Notes: a model not told the origin generated them from the sequence alone. 16,344 bases of DNA from Clostridiales bacterium (GCA_022777455.1 JALFGI010000252.1:1-16344), one strand, 5' to 3'; positions 6,854-14,290 are shown, counted from the stretch's first letter. Numbers and translations are program-made.

Positions 6854-8229
6854 TAGGAAAGCTCCGGCAGCAGCCTGGTCTTTTCCGTCATCTTCCGGTA
6901 AATAATGGGGAATACCACAAACTCGGCAATGGCCGTAAGGATCCAGGAGATGGGATAGGAGGTATACAGGCACTCCGGGGTGTGCATGGCCGGAATCTGG
7001 AACACGGTGAAAATCCACAGCAGCCGGGAGCCGCAGATGCCCAAAACGGAAATCAGCATGGATATGGTGGAAGCACCCATGCCCCGCAGAGAACCCGCCG
7101 CGGCATCCAGCAGGCCATAGAGGAAATAGGGCATGGAGGTGAAGAACACCCGGGTCATGCCGATCTGAAGCGCCTCGGGGGAATCGGTGATGTAAATGCT
7201 CAGCAGGGGGCGGCGGAAGATGGTCAGCGCGCCGCCCACGATCAAACCGGCCAGGGAGGCATAGATCACGCACAGGCGGAAGATCTTTTTCACCCGGTCA
7301 AACTGCTGGGCGCCCACGTTCTGACCGATGTAATTCACCGCCGCCTGATGGAAGCCGTTCACCGTGGCAAAGCAGAAGCCCTCGATATTGGAAACAGCCG
7401 CATTGCCGGAAACCAGCACTTCACCGAAGGAGTTCATGGCGGACTGGATGATCACATTGGACAGAGAAAACGTGGAGCTCTGGATGCCTGCGGGCAGGCC
7501 GATGCGGAGAATCTTTTTCAACTGGGGCATGTAGATCCGCATCTTGCTGGGGTAAAAACGGATGTCATCCCTGCGGTGCATCAGCACCAGAACCACCGCC
7601 ACGGCGGACAGGGCCTGGGAAATCACCGTGGCCAACGCAACGCCCGCCACGTTCATGTGGAACACCGCCACAAAAACCACATTCAAAATCACATTGACCA
7701 CACCGGCGGCCATCAGGATCACCATAGGGCTCTGGGTGTCACCCGCCGCCCGCAGGATGGAGGTGCAGTAGTTGTACACCAGGGTAAAGGTGATGCCGCC
7801 GAAGTAGATGCGCATATAGACGCTGGACAGGGGCAGTACATTTTCCGGCGTGTCCATCCAGCGCAGAAAGGTGGGAGACCAGATCACGCCCACCACCGTA
7901 AGCACCACGCCGCCCACCAGCGCCGTGAGCAGAGCGGTATGCACCGTGCGGTGCACCGTTTCCGATTCCCGGCCGCCGATGGCATGGGCCACCGCAACGC
8001 CCGCTCCCACGGACAGGCCCATAAACAAATTGACGATCAAATTGGTGATTGCGCCTGTCACGCCCACTGCCGCCACGGAAACACTGCCGCAGAACCGCCC
8101 CACCACCACCAGATCGGCCGCGTTGAACAATAGCTGTAAATAGCTGGTGAGGATGATGGGGATGGTATACAGCAGAATGCTCCCGGCCAGGGGGCCGTGA
8201 AGCATATCCCTCTCTCTTTTTTTTATCAC
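6853..8229 (-). CDS. MATE-family efflux transporter
   Basis: 458 aa with about 12 membrane helices, a cation-coupled (Na+ or H+) exporter of the MATE family, DinF/YpnP-like Firmicutes branch. The N-terminal part RDMLHGPLAGSILLYTIPI followed by LLFNAADLVVVGRFCG matches the family start (RDM-x-x-G ... D-x-x-VVGRF). The second half repeats the pattern at LPAGIQSSTFSLSNVIIQSAMNSFG (given as GLPAGIQSSTFSLSNVI). The substrate cannot be predicted. The start is uncertain: GTG 8229 keeps the conserved RDM segment but has only a weak GGGAAG upstream, while ATG 8205 has AGAGGG 2-3 nt away. A run of eight A lies between them. The TAA stop uses one base of the family B repeat. It is a single gene with its own promoter. 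Confidence 0.93.
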   Translation of the reverse strand: MIKKRERDMLHGPLAGSILLYTIPIILTSYLQLLFNAADLVVVGRFCGSVSVAAVGVTGAITNLIVNLFMGLSVGAGVAVAHAIGGRESETVHRTVHTALLTALVGGVVLTVVGVIWSPTFLRWMDTPENVLPLSSVYMRIYFGGITFTLVYNYCTSILRAAGDTQSPMVILMAAGVVNVILNVVFVAVFHMNVAGVALATVISQALSAVAVVLVLMHRRDDIRFYPSKMRIYMPQLKKILRIGLPAGIQSSTFSLSNVIIQSAMNSFGEVLVSGNAAVSNIEGFCFATVNGFHQAAVNYIGQNVGAQQFDRVKKIFRLCVIYASLAGLIVGGALTIFRRPLLSIYITDSPEALQIGMTRVFFTSMPYFLYGLLDAAAGSLRGMGASTISMLISVLGICGSRLLWIFTVFQIPAMHTPECLYTSYPISWILTAIAEFVVFPIIYRKMTEKTRLLPELS

Positions 8230-8266
8230 AGATCATTCACTTCCCATATTGAGACTCAGCGAAGAA

Positions 8267-8295
8267 ATGATACTCCCCTTTTCATAAAAAGTCAA
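8267..8295 (-). promoter_or_regulatory. Sigma-A promoter of the MATE gene
   Basis: On the minus strand TTGACT, a 17-bp spacer, then TATCAT, about 37 nt before GTG 8229. Confidence 0.75.
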
Positions 8296-8336
8296 AGCAC
8301 ATTCCCGCTGATTTTTCGGATTGGTTTTTCGGTAAT

Positions 8337-8361
8337 AATGCCCCCGATGGCCGGGGGCATT
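8337..8361 (-). terminator. Terminator hairpin after the ydjIGH operon
   Basis: Perfect 10-bp stem AATGCCCCCG / CGGGGGCATT with a 5-nt loop, starting 6 nt past the TPM gene stop codon. The tail on the minus strand (ATTATTACC) is only moderately T-rich, so termination may be incomplete. Confidence 0.7.
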
Positions 8362-8366
8362 GGAAA

Positions 8367-9182
8367 TCAGAATTTGCCGCTTCTTCCGGAATGGCTGCCG
8401 GAGGAATAATGGTGAGAACCGCCGGGGCCGTTGGAGGACTGGGTCTGTCGGGGGCTGCGGGTAACGGAGCGGTGCAGGAACATATCCGACCGACGGCGCA
8501 GATTCAGGCTGCCCTGAACCATATACTGGTTGGCATCCCGCTTCATCCCCGCCGAGTGCATGGGGGCGCAGGTGAAAATACCCACCAGCAGTGCCGCAAT
8601 GGCGCCGGGGATCAGGGCAAACGCGGGAGAGGCCTTCTGCCCATCGGCGGAGCTGGCGTATCCCTGCCCAACGGGTTCGCCGTTTTGGGCCGCTTCCAGA
8701 TATTCCTCGCAGGTGTTCAGATATTCACTGAAGCCGCTGTAGAAATCATCCCCCCGGAAATGGAGCAGAAAGCGGTTTTCCATCCAGTCCCGCCCGGCCT
8801 CGGTGAAAATGGTCTTGGCCCGTTTGCCGTTAAAGTCCAGGTCATAATCCCGTTCAGCCATGCTGAGCATCAGCATGACGCCGTCATGGTTACTGCCCCA
8901 GCCCAGGGCATTCTGGTCATAAAACCGGACGGCAAATTTTTCAATGGAGGAGACATTGGTATAGGCCTTGTAGTCATCCAGGGTGACGATGTACACGCCG
9001 AATTCATACTTTTCGCTGAGCGCTGCGGCCCGCTGCTCCAGGGCTGCCCGCTGGGCATCGGAGAAGAGCCCTGCATTGTCTGTGACGTAGTCCAGCTTGG
9101 CTTCCGTGGCAAAGGCGGTGACGGTGAGGCAGGCAATCAGCAGCAGTGCGGTGATGAAACTGAGAAAACGTCTGTTTTTCAT
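8367..9182 (-). CDS. ydjH: TPM-domain protein, YdjH/YgcG-like
   Basis: 271 aa. A signal peptide (1-26, cleavage after TAFA) is followed by a TPM domain (about 28-160) with the family opening VTDNAGLFSDAQRAALE (34-50) and the internal DYDLDFNGKRAKTIF. A membrane helix follows at about 186-206 and then a short cytoplasmic tail ending in a Ser/Gly/His-rich stretch (GGSHHYSSGSHSGRSG), as in YgcG-type proteins. TPM domains were once called phosphatases, but their activity is unclear. It starts 12 nt after the zinc-ribbon gene and is last of three. In B. subtilis, from memory, YdjG and YdjH together recruit the SPFH protein YdjI and PspA to the membrane. The gene set here fits that role; the symbol is by context and domain, not by alignment. 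Confidence 0.8.
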   Translation of the reverse strand: MKNRRFLSFITALLLIACLTVTAFATEAKLDYVTDNAGLFSDAQRAALEQRAAALSEKYEFGVYIVTLDDYKAYTNVSSIEKFAVRFYDQNALGWGSNHDGVMLMLSMAERDYDLDFNGKRAKTIFTEAGRDWMENRFLLHFRGDDFYSGFSEYLNTCEEYLEAAQNGEPVGQGYASSADGQKASPAFALIPGAIAALLVGIFTCAPMHSAGMKRDANQYMVQGSLNLRRRSDMFLHRSVTRSPRQTQSSNGPGGSHHYSSGSHSGRSGKF

Positions 9183-9194
9183 GTCCGCACCCCC

Positions 9195-10313
9195 TTACAG
9201 CAGGAACAGCAGCGACAGCGCCGCCGCTGCGGCAAAGGCAACGCCGCAGTACAGCGCCAGCTTGCCCTTGTCGATGGGCAGATCGCCGATGAGCTTTCCG
9301 GTCTGGCCGTTCATGGCGAACAGGAAATTCTTCCCGTTCCACTGGGTGGAAAGCATCCACACCGGCAGCAGTGCGTATTTCACCTTGCCGGGGTGGACGG
9401 TTACGTCCCTCCGGGTGGTGATGCAGGAGGCATAGCCGACCACCGTATCCCGCAGGGCATCCTCGATGCTGGCGGTGCATCTGGCATTGGCCCGGCGGGC
9501 GCATTCCTCCTTGGACACATCGTACTGGTCCGCCAGGAAGCCGGGCAGATAAGACAGGGAGAAGGGCTTCAGCTCCTCAAACCGGTAGGGCTCGATGGCG
9601 TCCATATGGCCGTCAGGCATCTGGGAAGAACCGTCCACCGGCACATTCTCAAAATCCAGCGTTCCCGCCCGGTGCACCAGGAAATGATCCGTCTCGGTGA
9701 TGTATTCCTTGGGGGTGGTATGGGTATGGACCCGGGTGGTTTTGAAGGTCATATCCGCGCTGACCTGGGCATCGTACAGCCAGAAGGGCACATAGACACC
9801 CTTGATCTCCTGAATGTGGTTTTCCGCCTTGAAGGCCTTGGGAAGCAGGGGTTTCCTCTTGTAATGGTTCGTCAGGGCAGCCACGGCGGCAGCTTTGTCC
9901 ACCTTGAAGGGAATAATCACATCCGGCTTCTTGCTGCCGGAGAGCTTCCCGGGGATAATGGAGGGATTGCCGCAATAGGGGCAGGCAGTGGCGGCAGTGG
10001 TCTCGTCGCAGACCAGCTCCGCGCCGCAGGAGGGGCAGTTGTAGGCGTGGAGGTTTTCTCCCTCCTCACCCCAGTCCTCTCCGGCGGAATCCATGTCCCA
10101 CTGGGCCTGATTGACGTGTTCCTCCGCCTCGTATTCCTCTGCCTCCCGGGCAGCGTCTTCCGCATGGGCATTCTTTTCGGCGAACATGTGCTCAATGTCC
10201 TCCACCGAGAAGCGGCTGCCGCAGTAATCGCACTCCAGCATCCCGGATTCACTGCCGAAATGCAGCGGGCCGGTACAGGAGGGGCATTGGTAATTGGTGA
10301 TTTCACTGGCCAT
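9195..10313 (-). CDS. ydjG: Zinc-ribbon membrane protein, YdjG-like
   Basis: 372 aa. Two zinc ribbons of TFIIB type lie at the N-terminus: Cys10/Cys13 with Cys28/Cys31, and Cys93/Cys96 with Cys111/Cys114. An acidic, Glu-rich spacer (about 50-88) separates them. A long conserved domain follows (about 130-345, with IIPFKVDKAAA and YVPFWLYDAQ), then a single C-terminal membrane helix (about 352-372), so most of the protein should face the cytoplasm. Often annotated as TFIIB-type zinc ribbon protein or wrongly as helicase. It lies between the SPFH gene (75-nt gap with a hairpin) and the TPM gene (12-nt gap), which is the ydjI/ydjG/ydjH set of B. subtilis in a different order. AGGAG lies 9 nt before the ATG. 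Likely role: membrane partner for the SPFH protein. Confidence 0.82.
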   Translation of the reverse strand: MASEITNYQCPSCTGPLHFGSESGMLECDYCGSRFSVEDIEHMFAEKNAHAEDAAREAEEYEAEEHVNQAQWDMDSAGEDWGEEGENLHAYNCPSCGAELVCDETTAATACPYCGNPSIIPGKLSGSKKPDVIIPFKVDKAAAVAALTNHYKRKPLLPKAFKAENHIQEIKGVYVPFWLYDAQVSADMTFKTTRVHTHTTPKEYITETDHFLVHRAGTLDFENVPVDGSSQMPDGHMDAIEPYRFEELKPFSLSYLPGFLADQYDVSKEECARRANARCTASIEDALRDTVVGYASCITTRRDVTVHPGKVKYALLPVWMLSTQWNGKNFLFAMNGQTGKLIGDLPIDKGKLALYCGVAFAAAAALSLLFLL

Positions 10314-10335
10314 TTCTGGAGGCTCCTTTCATAGA

Positions 10336-10382
10336 TTCCGGCAATGCGGTGCCGTACCGGAGTACAGCGCCGCAATTCGGAA
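10336..10382 (-). other. Hairpin between the SPFH and zinc-ribbon genes
   Basis: An imperfect foldback of 47 nt: TTCCG/CGGAA, TGCGG/CCGCA, GC/GC and GTA/TAC pair in order around a small loop. It begins about 7 nt past the SPFH stop codon and has no T-run, so it is more likely an mRNA processing or stability element, or a weak attenuator, than a full terminator. Confidence 0.5.
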
Positions 10383-10388
10383 CGATCA

Positions 10389-11708
10389 TCAGATAACGAT
10401 GTCCTCGTCGCCGAATTTGTCGCCGCACTCCGGGCAGAATCTGGGAGGATTCTTGGGATCCTCAGGGACCCAGCCGCACTTGTCGCACCGGTACTGGGGA
10501 ACTCCGGCAGGCTTCCGGGCGCCGCATTCCGGGCAGAATTTGCCTTGGTTCACCGCACCGCAGGCGCACTTCCAGCCGGCAGCAGGTTCCGGCTTCTTCG
10601 CGCCGCACTCGGTGCAGAATTTTCCGGTGGCCATGGCGCCGCAGCTGCACTTCCAGCCATTTGCTGCGGGAGCGGGCGCCGCCTGCTGTTGGGCTTGCTG
10701 CTGCCCCATCTGGAACAGCTGGGCCGCATTGGTGCCGCCGCCCATGCCCTGGGCCATGCCCATGCCCATAAAGCCGGTCATGGCACCGGCGGAATTGCCG
10801 GCAGCGGTCTTCATGGCATCGCCCCGGGCCATCACATCGTAGGCCGCGGCCATGTTGGGATTGGAGTAGACAGCGGTACGCTGCATGTCCTTGAGCATCT
10901 TCTCATCTTCCTCGGAGGCCTTCACACTGGAAACGCCGAAGGAGACGATTTCGATGCCCCGCAGGTTGCGCCATTTATTGGACAGCACCTCATTCAGCGC
11001 ATCGGCCAACTCCATGGTGTGGCCGGGGAGGCTGCTGTAGCGGATGCCCATGTCGGAAATCTTTGCAAAAGCGGGCTGCAGGGCGGTGAGCAGTTCCGTC
11101 TTCATCTGGCCTTCCAGCCGGTCCCGGGTGTAGGCGCCGGTGAAATTGCCGCACACATTGGTGTAGAACAGCAGGGGGTCGCAGATGTGGAAGCTGTACT
11201 CGCCGAAGCAACGGATGGAAATCTCCCAATCCAGATTGATGTTCCGGTCCACCACCCGGAAGGGCACGGGGCTGGGGGTGCCATACTTGTTGCCTACCAG
11301 CTCTTTCAGGTTAAAATAGTAGACCCTCTGATCCTTGGGGGTTTCGCCGCCGAAGGTGAAGCGTTTTCCCACGCTGCGGAAGGTCTCCATAATACTCTGG
11401 CCCAGATCGCCGGAGAAAATGGTGGGCTCTGTGGAGGCATCATAGGTGAACTCGCCTGGTTCCGCAGAGAATTCCACCACCCTGCCCTGATCCACGATCA
11501 TCATACACTGTCCGTCGGCAACGGCAATCACGCTGCCGTTGGTAATCAGATTGTCAGAACCTCTTCTGTTGGAAGAACGGCCGGAAACCCGCTTCTGGCC
11601 CTGGATGCCCAGGACATTTTCGGGAATGGCATCACAATAAAAATACTCCTTCCACTGGTCGGCCAGAACGCCGCCTGCGGAACCTACCAGCGCTTTGATA
11701 AGACCCAT
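10389..11708 (-). CDS. ydjI: SPFH-domain protein with C-terminal zinc ribbons, YdjI-like
   Basis: 439 aa, first gene of a three-gene operon. The N-terminal two thirds are an SPFH (flotillin-like) domain of the YdjI type, often annotated as virion core protein: MGLIKALVGSAGGVLADQWK, EYFYCDAIPENVLGIQG and the segment SVIAVADGQCMMIVDQGRVV are typical. A coiled region (about 262-300) and a Gly/Met/Gln/Ala-rich linker (about 300-350) follow. The tail carries three zinc ribbons: Cys354/356 with 365/368, Cys381/383 with 392/395, and Cys408/411 with 425/428. There is no membrane helix; such proteins assemble at the membrane through partners, here presumably the zinc-ribbon and TPM proteins. AGGAG lies 10 nt before the ATG, and a sigma-A promoter is at 11783-11811. 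In B. subtilis the operon also holds pspA; none is seen here. Confidence 0.87.
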   Translation of the reverse strand: MGLIKALVGSAGGVLADQWKEYFYCDAIPENVLGIQGQKRVSGRSSNRRGSDNLITNGSVIAVADGQCMMIVDQGRVVEFSAEPGEFTYDASTEPTIFSGDLGQSIMETFRSVGKRFTFGGETPKDQRVYYFNLKELVGNKYGTPSPVPFRVVDRNINLDWEISIRCFGEYSFHICDPLLFYTNVCGNFTGAYTRDRLEGQMKTELLTALQPAFAKISDMGIRYSSLPGHTMELADALNEVLSNKWRNLRGIEIVSFGVSSVKASEEDEKMLKDMQRTAVYSNPNMAAAYDVMARGDAMKTAAGNSAGAMTGFMGMGMAQGMGGGTNAAQLFQMGQQQAQQQAAPAPAANGWKCSCGAMATGKFCTECGAKKPEPAAGWKCACGAVNQGKFCPECGARKPAGVPQYRCDKCGWVPEDPKNPPRFCPECGDKFGDEDIVI

Positions 11709-11782
11709 AATCGTTACACTCCTTTTTCAGTTGAATCATTCATGTATCCCTTCGCAAACCGGACGGTACATTCTCTGCTTGT

Positions 11783-11811
11783 ATATTACAAAATTCAGGA
11801 ATAAAAAGCAA
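11783..11811 (-). promoter_or_regulatory. Sigma-A promoter of the ydjIGH operon
   Basis: On the minus strand TTGCTT, a 17-bp spacer, then TAATAT, about 75 nt before the SPFH start. A small palindrome, GAAAAC-N3-GTTTTC (11815-11829), lies just upstream of the -35 and overlaps the stop codon of the preceding gene; it could be an activator site. I saw no extracytoplasmic-function sigma consensus (the B. subtilis operon is SigW-dependent). Confidence 0.6.
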
Positions 11812-11827
11812 TAGGAAAACAACGTTT

Positions 11828-12289
11828 TCATTCCGTCACGGACAGCATCTGCCCGATTATTTCCGCAATGTTGCTCAATCCCTGCTCATCTTCCCGGGTA
11901 AAGCGGCCGAATTTGGGGCTGTCGATGTCCAGCACACCCCAGATTTCTCCCCGGCAGTACACCGGCAGCACGATCTCCGAATTGGAAGCGCCGTCGCAGG
12001 CGATATGCCCCGGGAAATCGTGGACATCCTCCACCCGCTGCACCTTGTTTTCCGCCACTGCCGTGCCGCATACACCCTTTCCCACGGGAATGCGAATGCA
12101 GGCTGGTTTTCCCTGGAAGGGGCCAAGCACCAGGCAGCCGTCATTCCTCTCATAAAAGCCCACCCAGTTGATTTCCGGCAGCTCCTGCCACAGCAGGGCG
12201 GAAGCATTGGCCAGATTGGCCGTCCGGTAAGGTACGCCATCCAGCAGCGAAGCAAGCATGGCGGACAGATTTTCATAATTGACGTTCAT
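11828..12289 (-). CDS. msrC: Free methionine-(R)-sulfoxide reductase (GAF-type)
   Basis: 153 aa from ATG 12289, full length for fRMsr (YebR/YtsP family), a cytosolic GAF-fold enzyme that reduces free Met-(R)-sulfoxide using thioredoxin. All three family cysteines are present, numbered from this start: Cys64 in GKPACIRIPVG, Cys74 in GKGVCGTAV and Cys98 in GHIACDGASNSEIV. Their spacing (10 and 24 residues) matches E. coli Cys84/94/118. The end GVLDIDSPKFGRF is typical. I prefer ATG 12289 to ATG 12295, because AGAGGA directly abuts the latter and lies 6 nt from the former. The thioredoxin gene in this window could supply electrons, but the two are not in one operon. It has its own promoter and faces away from spoIVB. 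Confidence 0.95.
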   Translation of the reverse strand: MNVNYENLSAMLASLLDGVPYRTANLANASALLWQELPEINWVGFYERNDGCLVLGPFQGKPACIRIPVGKGVCGTAVAENKVQRVEDVHDFPGHIACDGASNSEIVLPVYCRGEIWGVLDIDSPKFGRFTREDEQGLSNIAEIIGQMLSVTE

Positions 12290-12324
12290 TTCCATTCCTC
12301 TTTTCCGGAAAAAGTCTTTCCCCT

Positions 12325-12353
12325 ATTTTACCCCAATTTGGCCTTTTACGCAA
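12325..12353 (-). promoter_or_regulatory. Sigma-A promoter of the fRMsr gene
   Basis: On the minus strand TTGCGT, a 17-bp spacer, then TAAAAT, about 35 nt before the start codon. Confidence 0.7.
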
Positions 12354-12460
12354 CCAGCATTTGACAAACAGTCCATCGTCTTCCTGATTTTTCGACTTTT
12401 TCAGCGGTTACAATCCCTCAACTGCGGCATAGTAATGATGCAGGAAATGGAGGGCTGAAC

Positions 12461-13429
12461 ATGAGACGAATGGTAATTTCTGCCGCGCTGGCAGTTATTT
12501 TGATGGCATTTTTCCCCACCCTATCCCTGGCAGAGCCGCTGCTGGTGCCGGTGGGACAAACCGTGGGGCTGCAGCTGCGGGACAATACCGTAACCATTGC
12601 CGCCTTTGACGACGCGCTGGGAACCCAGGCCAAAAACGCCGGACTGAAAATCGGAGATAGGATTGTAAAAGTCAACGGTAAAAATGTGCATAACACCGAG
12701 GAGATTCGCAGCATTCTGGATTCCTCCGGGGACATCGCCACCTTGCTCATCCGCCGGGGCAGCAAGGAAATGGAAATTCCCGTGGCCATCACCCCCACGG
12801 ACACCGGGGCCAAGCTGGGAGTCTATTTGAAGCAGGGCATCACCGGCATCGGCACCGTCACCTGGTACAACCCTGCCACCGGTCAGTTCGGGGCTCTGGG
12901 ACACGGGGTCAACGGCAGCAGCGGGGTGCTGCTGAAAATGGCCCAGGGCACCACCTATCCCGCCCAGGTGCAGTCCGTCACCAAGGGAAAAAGCGGCCGC
13001 CCCGGCCAGCTCAAGGGCAACTGCGACGATACCGATGCCTGCGGCGAGCTGCTGCGCAACACCCCCCAGGGTGTTTTCGGAAAATCCCGCCAGGGTTGGC
13101 TGGGGGAGCCCATTCCCATCGCCAAAGCAGAGCAGGTGCACCCGGGACAAGCCTCCATCCGCTCCACCGTCAACGGCTGCACCACGGGAGACTATTCTGT
13201 GGAGATTTTAAAGGTCTATTCTCCCGACCGGGCCGACGGCCGGAATCTGCTGCTGAAAATCACCGACCCCACCCTGCTGGAAGCCACCGGCGGCATCGTC
13301 CAGGGCATGAGCGGCTCCCCCATCATCCAGGACGGCAGGCTGGTGGGCGCGGTGACCCATGTGCTGGTCAATGACCCCACCGTGGGGTATGGCATTTATA
13401 TTCAGAATATGCTGGATGCGGCGGCGTAA
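12461..13429 (+). CDS. spoIVB: SpoIVB peptidase (stage IV sporulation)
   Basis: 322 aa, shorter than the B. subtilis protein (about 425) but complete for the Clostridia form. A signal peptide or anchor (about 4-24) is followed by a PDZ domain (about 45-115, AGLKIGDRIVKVNGKNV) and the S55 peptidase domain. Catalytic His148 is in GALGHGV and the nucleophile Ser284 in [15 protein letters not shown]; the family tail reads THVLVNDPTVGYGIYIQNML. SpoIVB is secreted from the forespore into the space between the two spore membranes and triggers sigma-K activation. GGAGGG lies 6 nt before the ATG. CATAGTA at 12428-12434 resembles the -10 of forespore sigma factors, but I see no convincing -35. In most Firmicutes spo0A follows spoIVB; here toxin-antitoxin cassettes do. 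Three decayed copies of its 3' end lie downstream. Confidence 0.95.
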   Translation: MRRMVISAALAVILMAFFPTLSLAEPLLVPVGQTVGLQLRDNTVTIAAFDDALGTQAKNAGLKIGDRIVKVNGKNVHNTEEIRSILDSSGDIATLLIRRGSKEMEIPVAITPTDTGAKLGVYLKQGITGIGTVTWYNPATGQFGALGHGVNGSSGVLLKMAQGTTYPAQVQSVTKGKSGRPGQLKGNCDDTDACGELLRNTPQGVFGKSRQGWLGEPIPIAKAEQVHPGQASIRSTVNGCTTGDYSVEILKVYSPDRADGRNLLLKITDPTLLEATGGIVQGMSGSPIIQDGRLVGAVTHVLVNDPTVGYGIYIQNMLDAAA

Positions 13430-13457
13430 GGAAATTGCGGGACAGACCGGATTCTTG

Positions 13458-13486
13458 TTGACGGAGTAGCTGAATTCTGATATAAT
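13458..13486 (+). promoter_or_regulatory. Sigma-A promoter of toxin-antitoxin pair 1
   Basis: TTGACG, a 17-bp spacer, then a perfect TATAAT, beginning 29 nt after the spoIVB stop. It is close to consensus, as expected of an autorepressed module. Confidence 0.85.
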
Positions 13487-13498
13487 TAGATTAGAATT
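13473..13498. promoter_or_regulatory. Candidate antitoxin operator, pair 1
   Basis: Inverted repeat AATTCT (13473-13478) / AGAATT (13493-13498), extendable to 9 bp with one mismatch, spanning the -10 box. The same AATTC...GAATT arms occur at the promoter of pair 2, with different spacing. Confidence 0.5.
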
Positions 13499-13519
13499 TG
13501 ACTATCAGGAGGAATGACT

Positions 13520-13786
13520 ATGAATATTCGACCTTCCGCCGCCATTCGTCAGAATTACAATGAAATCGCCGATCTGTGCCGCAGAACCCAGGAGCCTGTT
13601 TATCTCACCAAAAATGGCGAGGGTGACTTGGTCATTATGGACATTGAGAGCTTTACCCGCCGGGAGAAGATGCTGAAGCTGCGGGAGAACCTCCTTGCTG
13701 TGGAAGAGGATCGGGCCATGGGCCGCCGGGGCTGCACCATCGACGAGCTGGACCGTTTTTTGGGTAGCGTTCTGGACGAGGGATAA
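13520..13786 (+). CDS. Phd/YefM-family antitoxin, pair 1
   Basis: 88 aa. The N-terminal half (MNIRPSAAIRQNYNEIADLCRR ... EPVYLTKNGEGDLVIMDIESF, in pieces MNIRPSAAIRQNYNEIA and PVYLTKNGEGDLVIMDIE) is the Phd/YefM DNA-binding dimer fold. The charged C-terminal half (about 47-88) should be the toxin-neutralising tail. It binds and masks the toxin encoded next and, with it, represses its own promoter. I chose ATG 13520 because AGGAGG (13507-13512) is 7 nt away; the in-frame ATG at 13514 is only 1 nt from it. The toxin gene begins 3 nt after the stop. It shares about a third of its residues with the antitoxin at 14324, so the two pairs are related but not recent copies. Confidence 0.88.
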   Translation: MNIRPSAAIRQNYNEIADLCRRTQEPVYLTKNGEGDLVIMDIESFTRREKMLKLRENLLAVEEDRAMGRRGCTIDELDRFLGSVLDEG

Positions 13787-13789
13787 CCG

Positions 13790-14095
13790 ATGAAATACAA
13801 AGTGATCATCTCTGACAGAGCCAGGGAAAGCTTTGGGCTGCACCTGCGCTTTCTGGCCCAGGTCAGCAAACCGGCGGCTATCAAACTGAAACAGCGGTTT
13901 CTGGCGGAAATGCGCTCCCTGCAGGAAATGCCCCAGCGTTATCCCTTCTTCAATGAGGATTATATTCCGGTAAACAAGTATCACAAGCTGTATGTAGAGA
14001 ATTGGTATCTTGTACTGTACCAAATTAAAGATGACACAGTATATGTGGATTGGATTGTGGATTGCAGGCAGGACTATCAGTGGCTGCTGAGATAG
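13790..14095 (+). CDS. ParE/RelE-superfamily toxin, pair 1
   Basis: 101 aa, normal for the superfamily. The pattern is a first beta strand (KYKVIISDRARESF), two helices (about 15-50, LHLRFLAQVSKPAAIKLKQR), then beta strands with YHKLYVENWYLVLYQI and DTVYVDWIVDCRQDYQWLL. The closing I-x-x-x-RQDY is close to the ParE/RelE end. ParE members poison DNA gyrase and RelE members cut mRNA on ribosomes; sequence alone does not decide which applies here. Classical RelE catalytic residues are not obvious, so ParE-like is my first guess. It is coupled to the antitoxin by a 3-nt gap. A decayed spoIVB 3' end follows about 58 nt downstream. Confidence 0.85.
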   Translation: MKYKVIISDRARESFGLHLRFLAQVSKPAAIKLKQRFLAEMRSLQEMPQRYPFFNEDYIPVNKYHKLYVENWYLVLYQIKDDTVYVDWIVDCRQDYQWLLR

Positions 14096-14152
14096 CAGAA
14101 TTGTCTCAACACATTATTGAAAACATCCAAATTCTGTAGGCACTATCACCTA

Positions 14153-14220
14153 ACCCATGTACTGGTGAATGACCCCATTGTGGGGTATGGAATTTATTTT
14201 CAAAATATGCCGGGTACGGC
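14153..14220 (+). pseudogene. Relic of the spoIVB 3' end (copy 2)
   Basis: About 68 nt homologous to the last part of spoIVB (13355-13425); the frame still reads THVLVNDPIVGYGIYFQNMPGTA before decaying. Roughly 85% of the first 56 nt match. It is preceded by ACTATCACC (14142-14150), close to ACAATCACC found before copies 3 and 4. It has no start codon and no upstream peptidase domain, so it cannot be functional. The interval 14096-14323 holds only this relic plus the promoter of pair 2. Confidence 0.85.
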
Positions 14221-14261
14221 TGGATCGTTTCATGGGGAGGCATAGTCTGCCCATATTTCCA

Positions 14262-14290
14262 TTGACAGGAGGTAATAATTCGTATAGAAT
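14262..14290 (+). promoter_or_regulatory. Sigma-A promoter of toxin-antitoxin pair 2
   Basis: Consensus TTGACA, a 17-bp spacer, then TAGAAT, 33 nt before the antitoxin start. Confidence 0.8.

Noticed and set aside
6553..8133. Plus-strand frame of 526 codons opposite the MATE gene
   Set aside because: His/Gly-rich composition, crosses a repeat element and a terminator, and overlaps a clear 12-helix transporter on the other strand.
8391..10334. Plus-strand frame of 647 codons opposite the TPM and zinc-ribbon genes
   Set aside because: Antisense shadow; the minus-strand products have complete domains, start sites and ribosome sites.
11815..11829. GAAAAC-N3-GTTTTC palindrome as a terminator of fRMsr
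   Set aside because: The stem is only 6 bp and AT-rich, overlaps the stop codon and has no T-run. An operator is possible but unproven.
12361..12391. TTGACA at 12361 as a spoIVB promoter
   Set aside because: No good -10 at 16-18 bp, and spoIVB is expected to use forespore sigma factors. The nearby CATAGTA lacks a clear -35, so I annotated no promoter.
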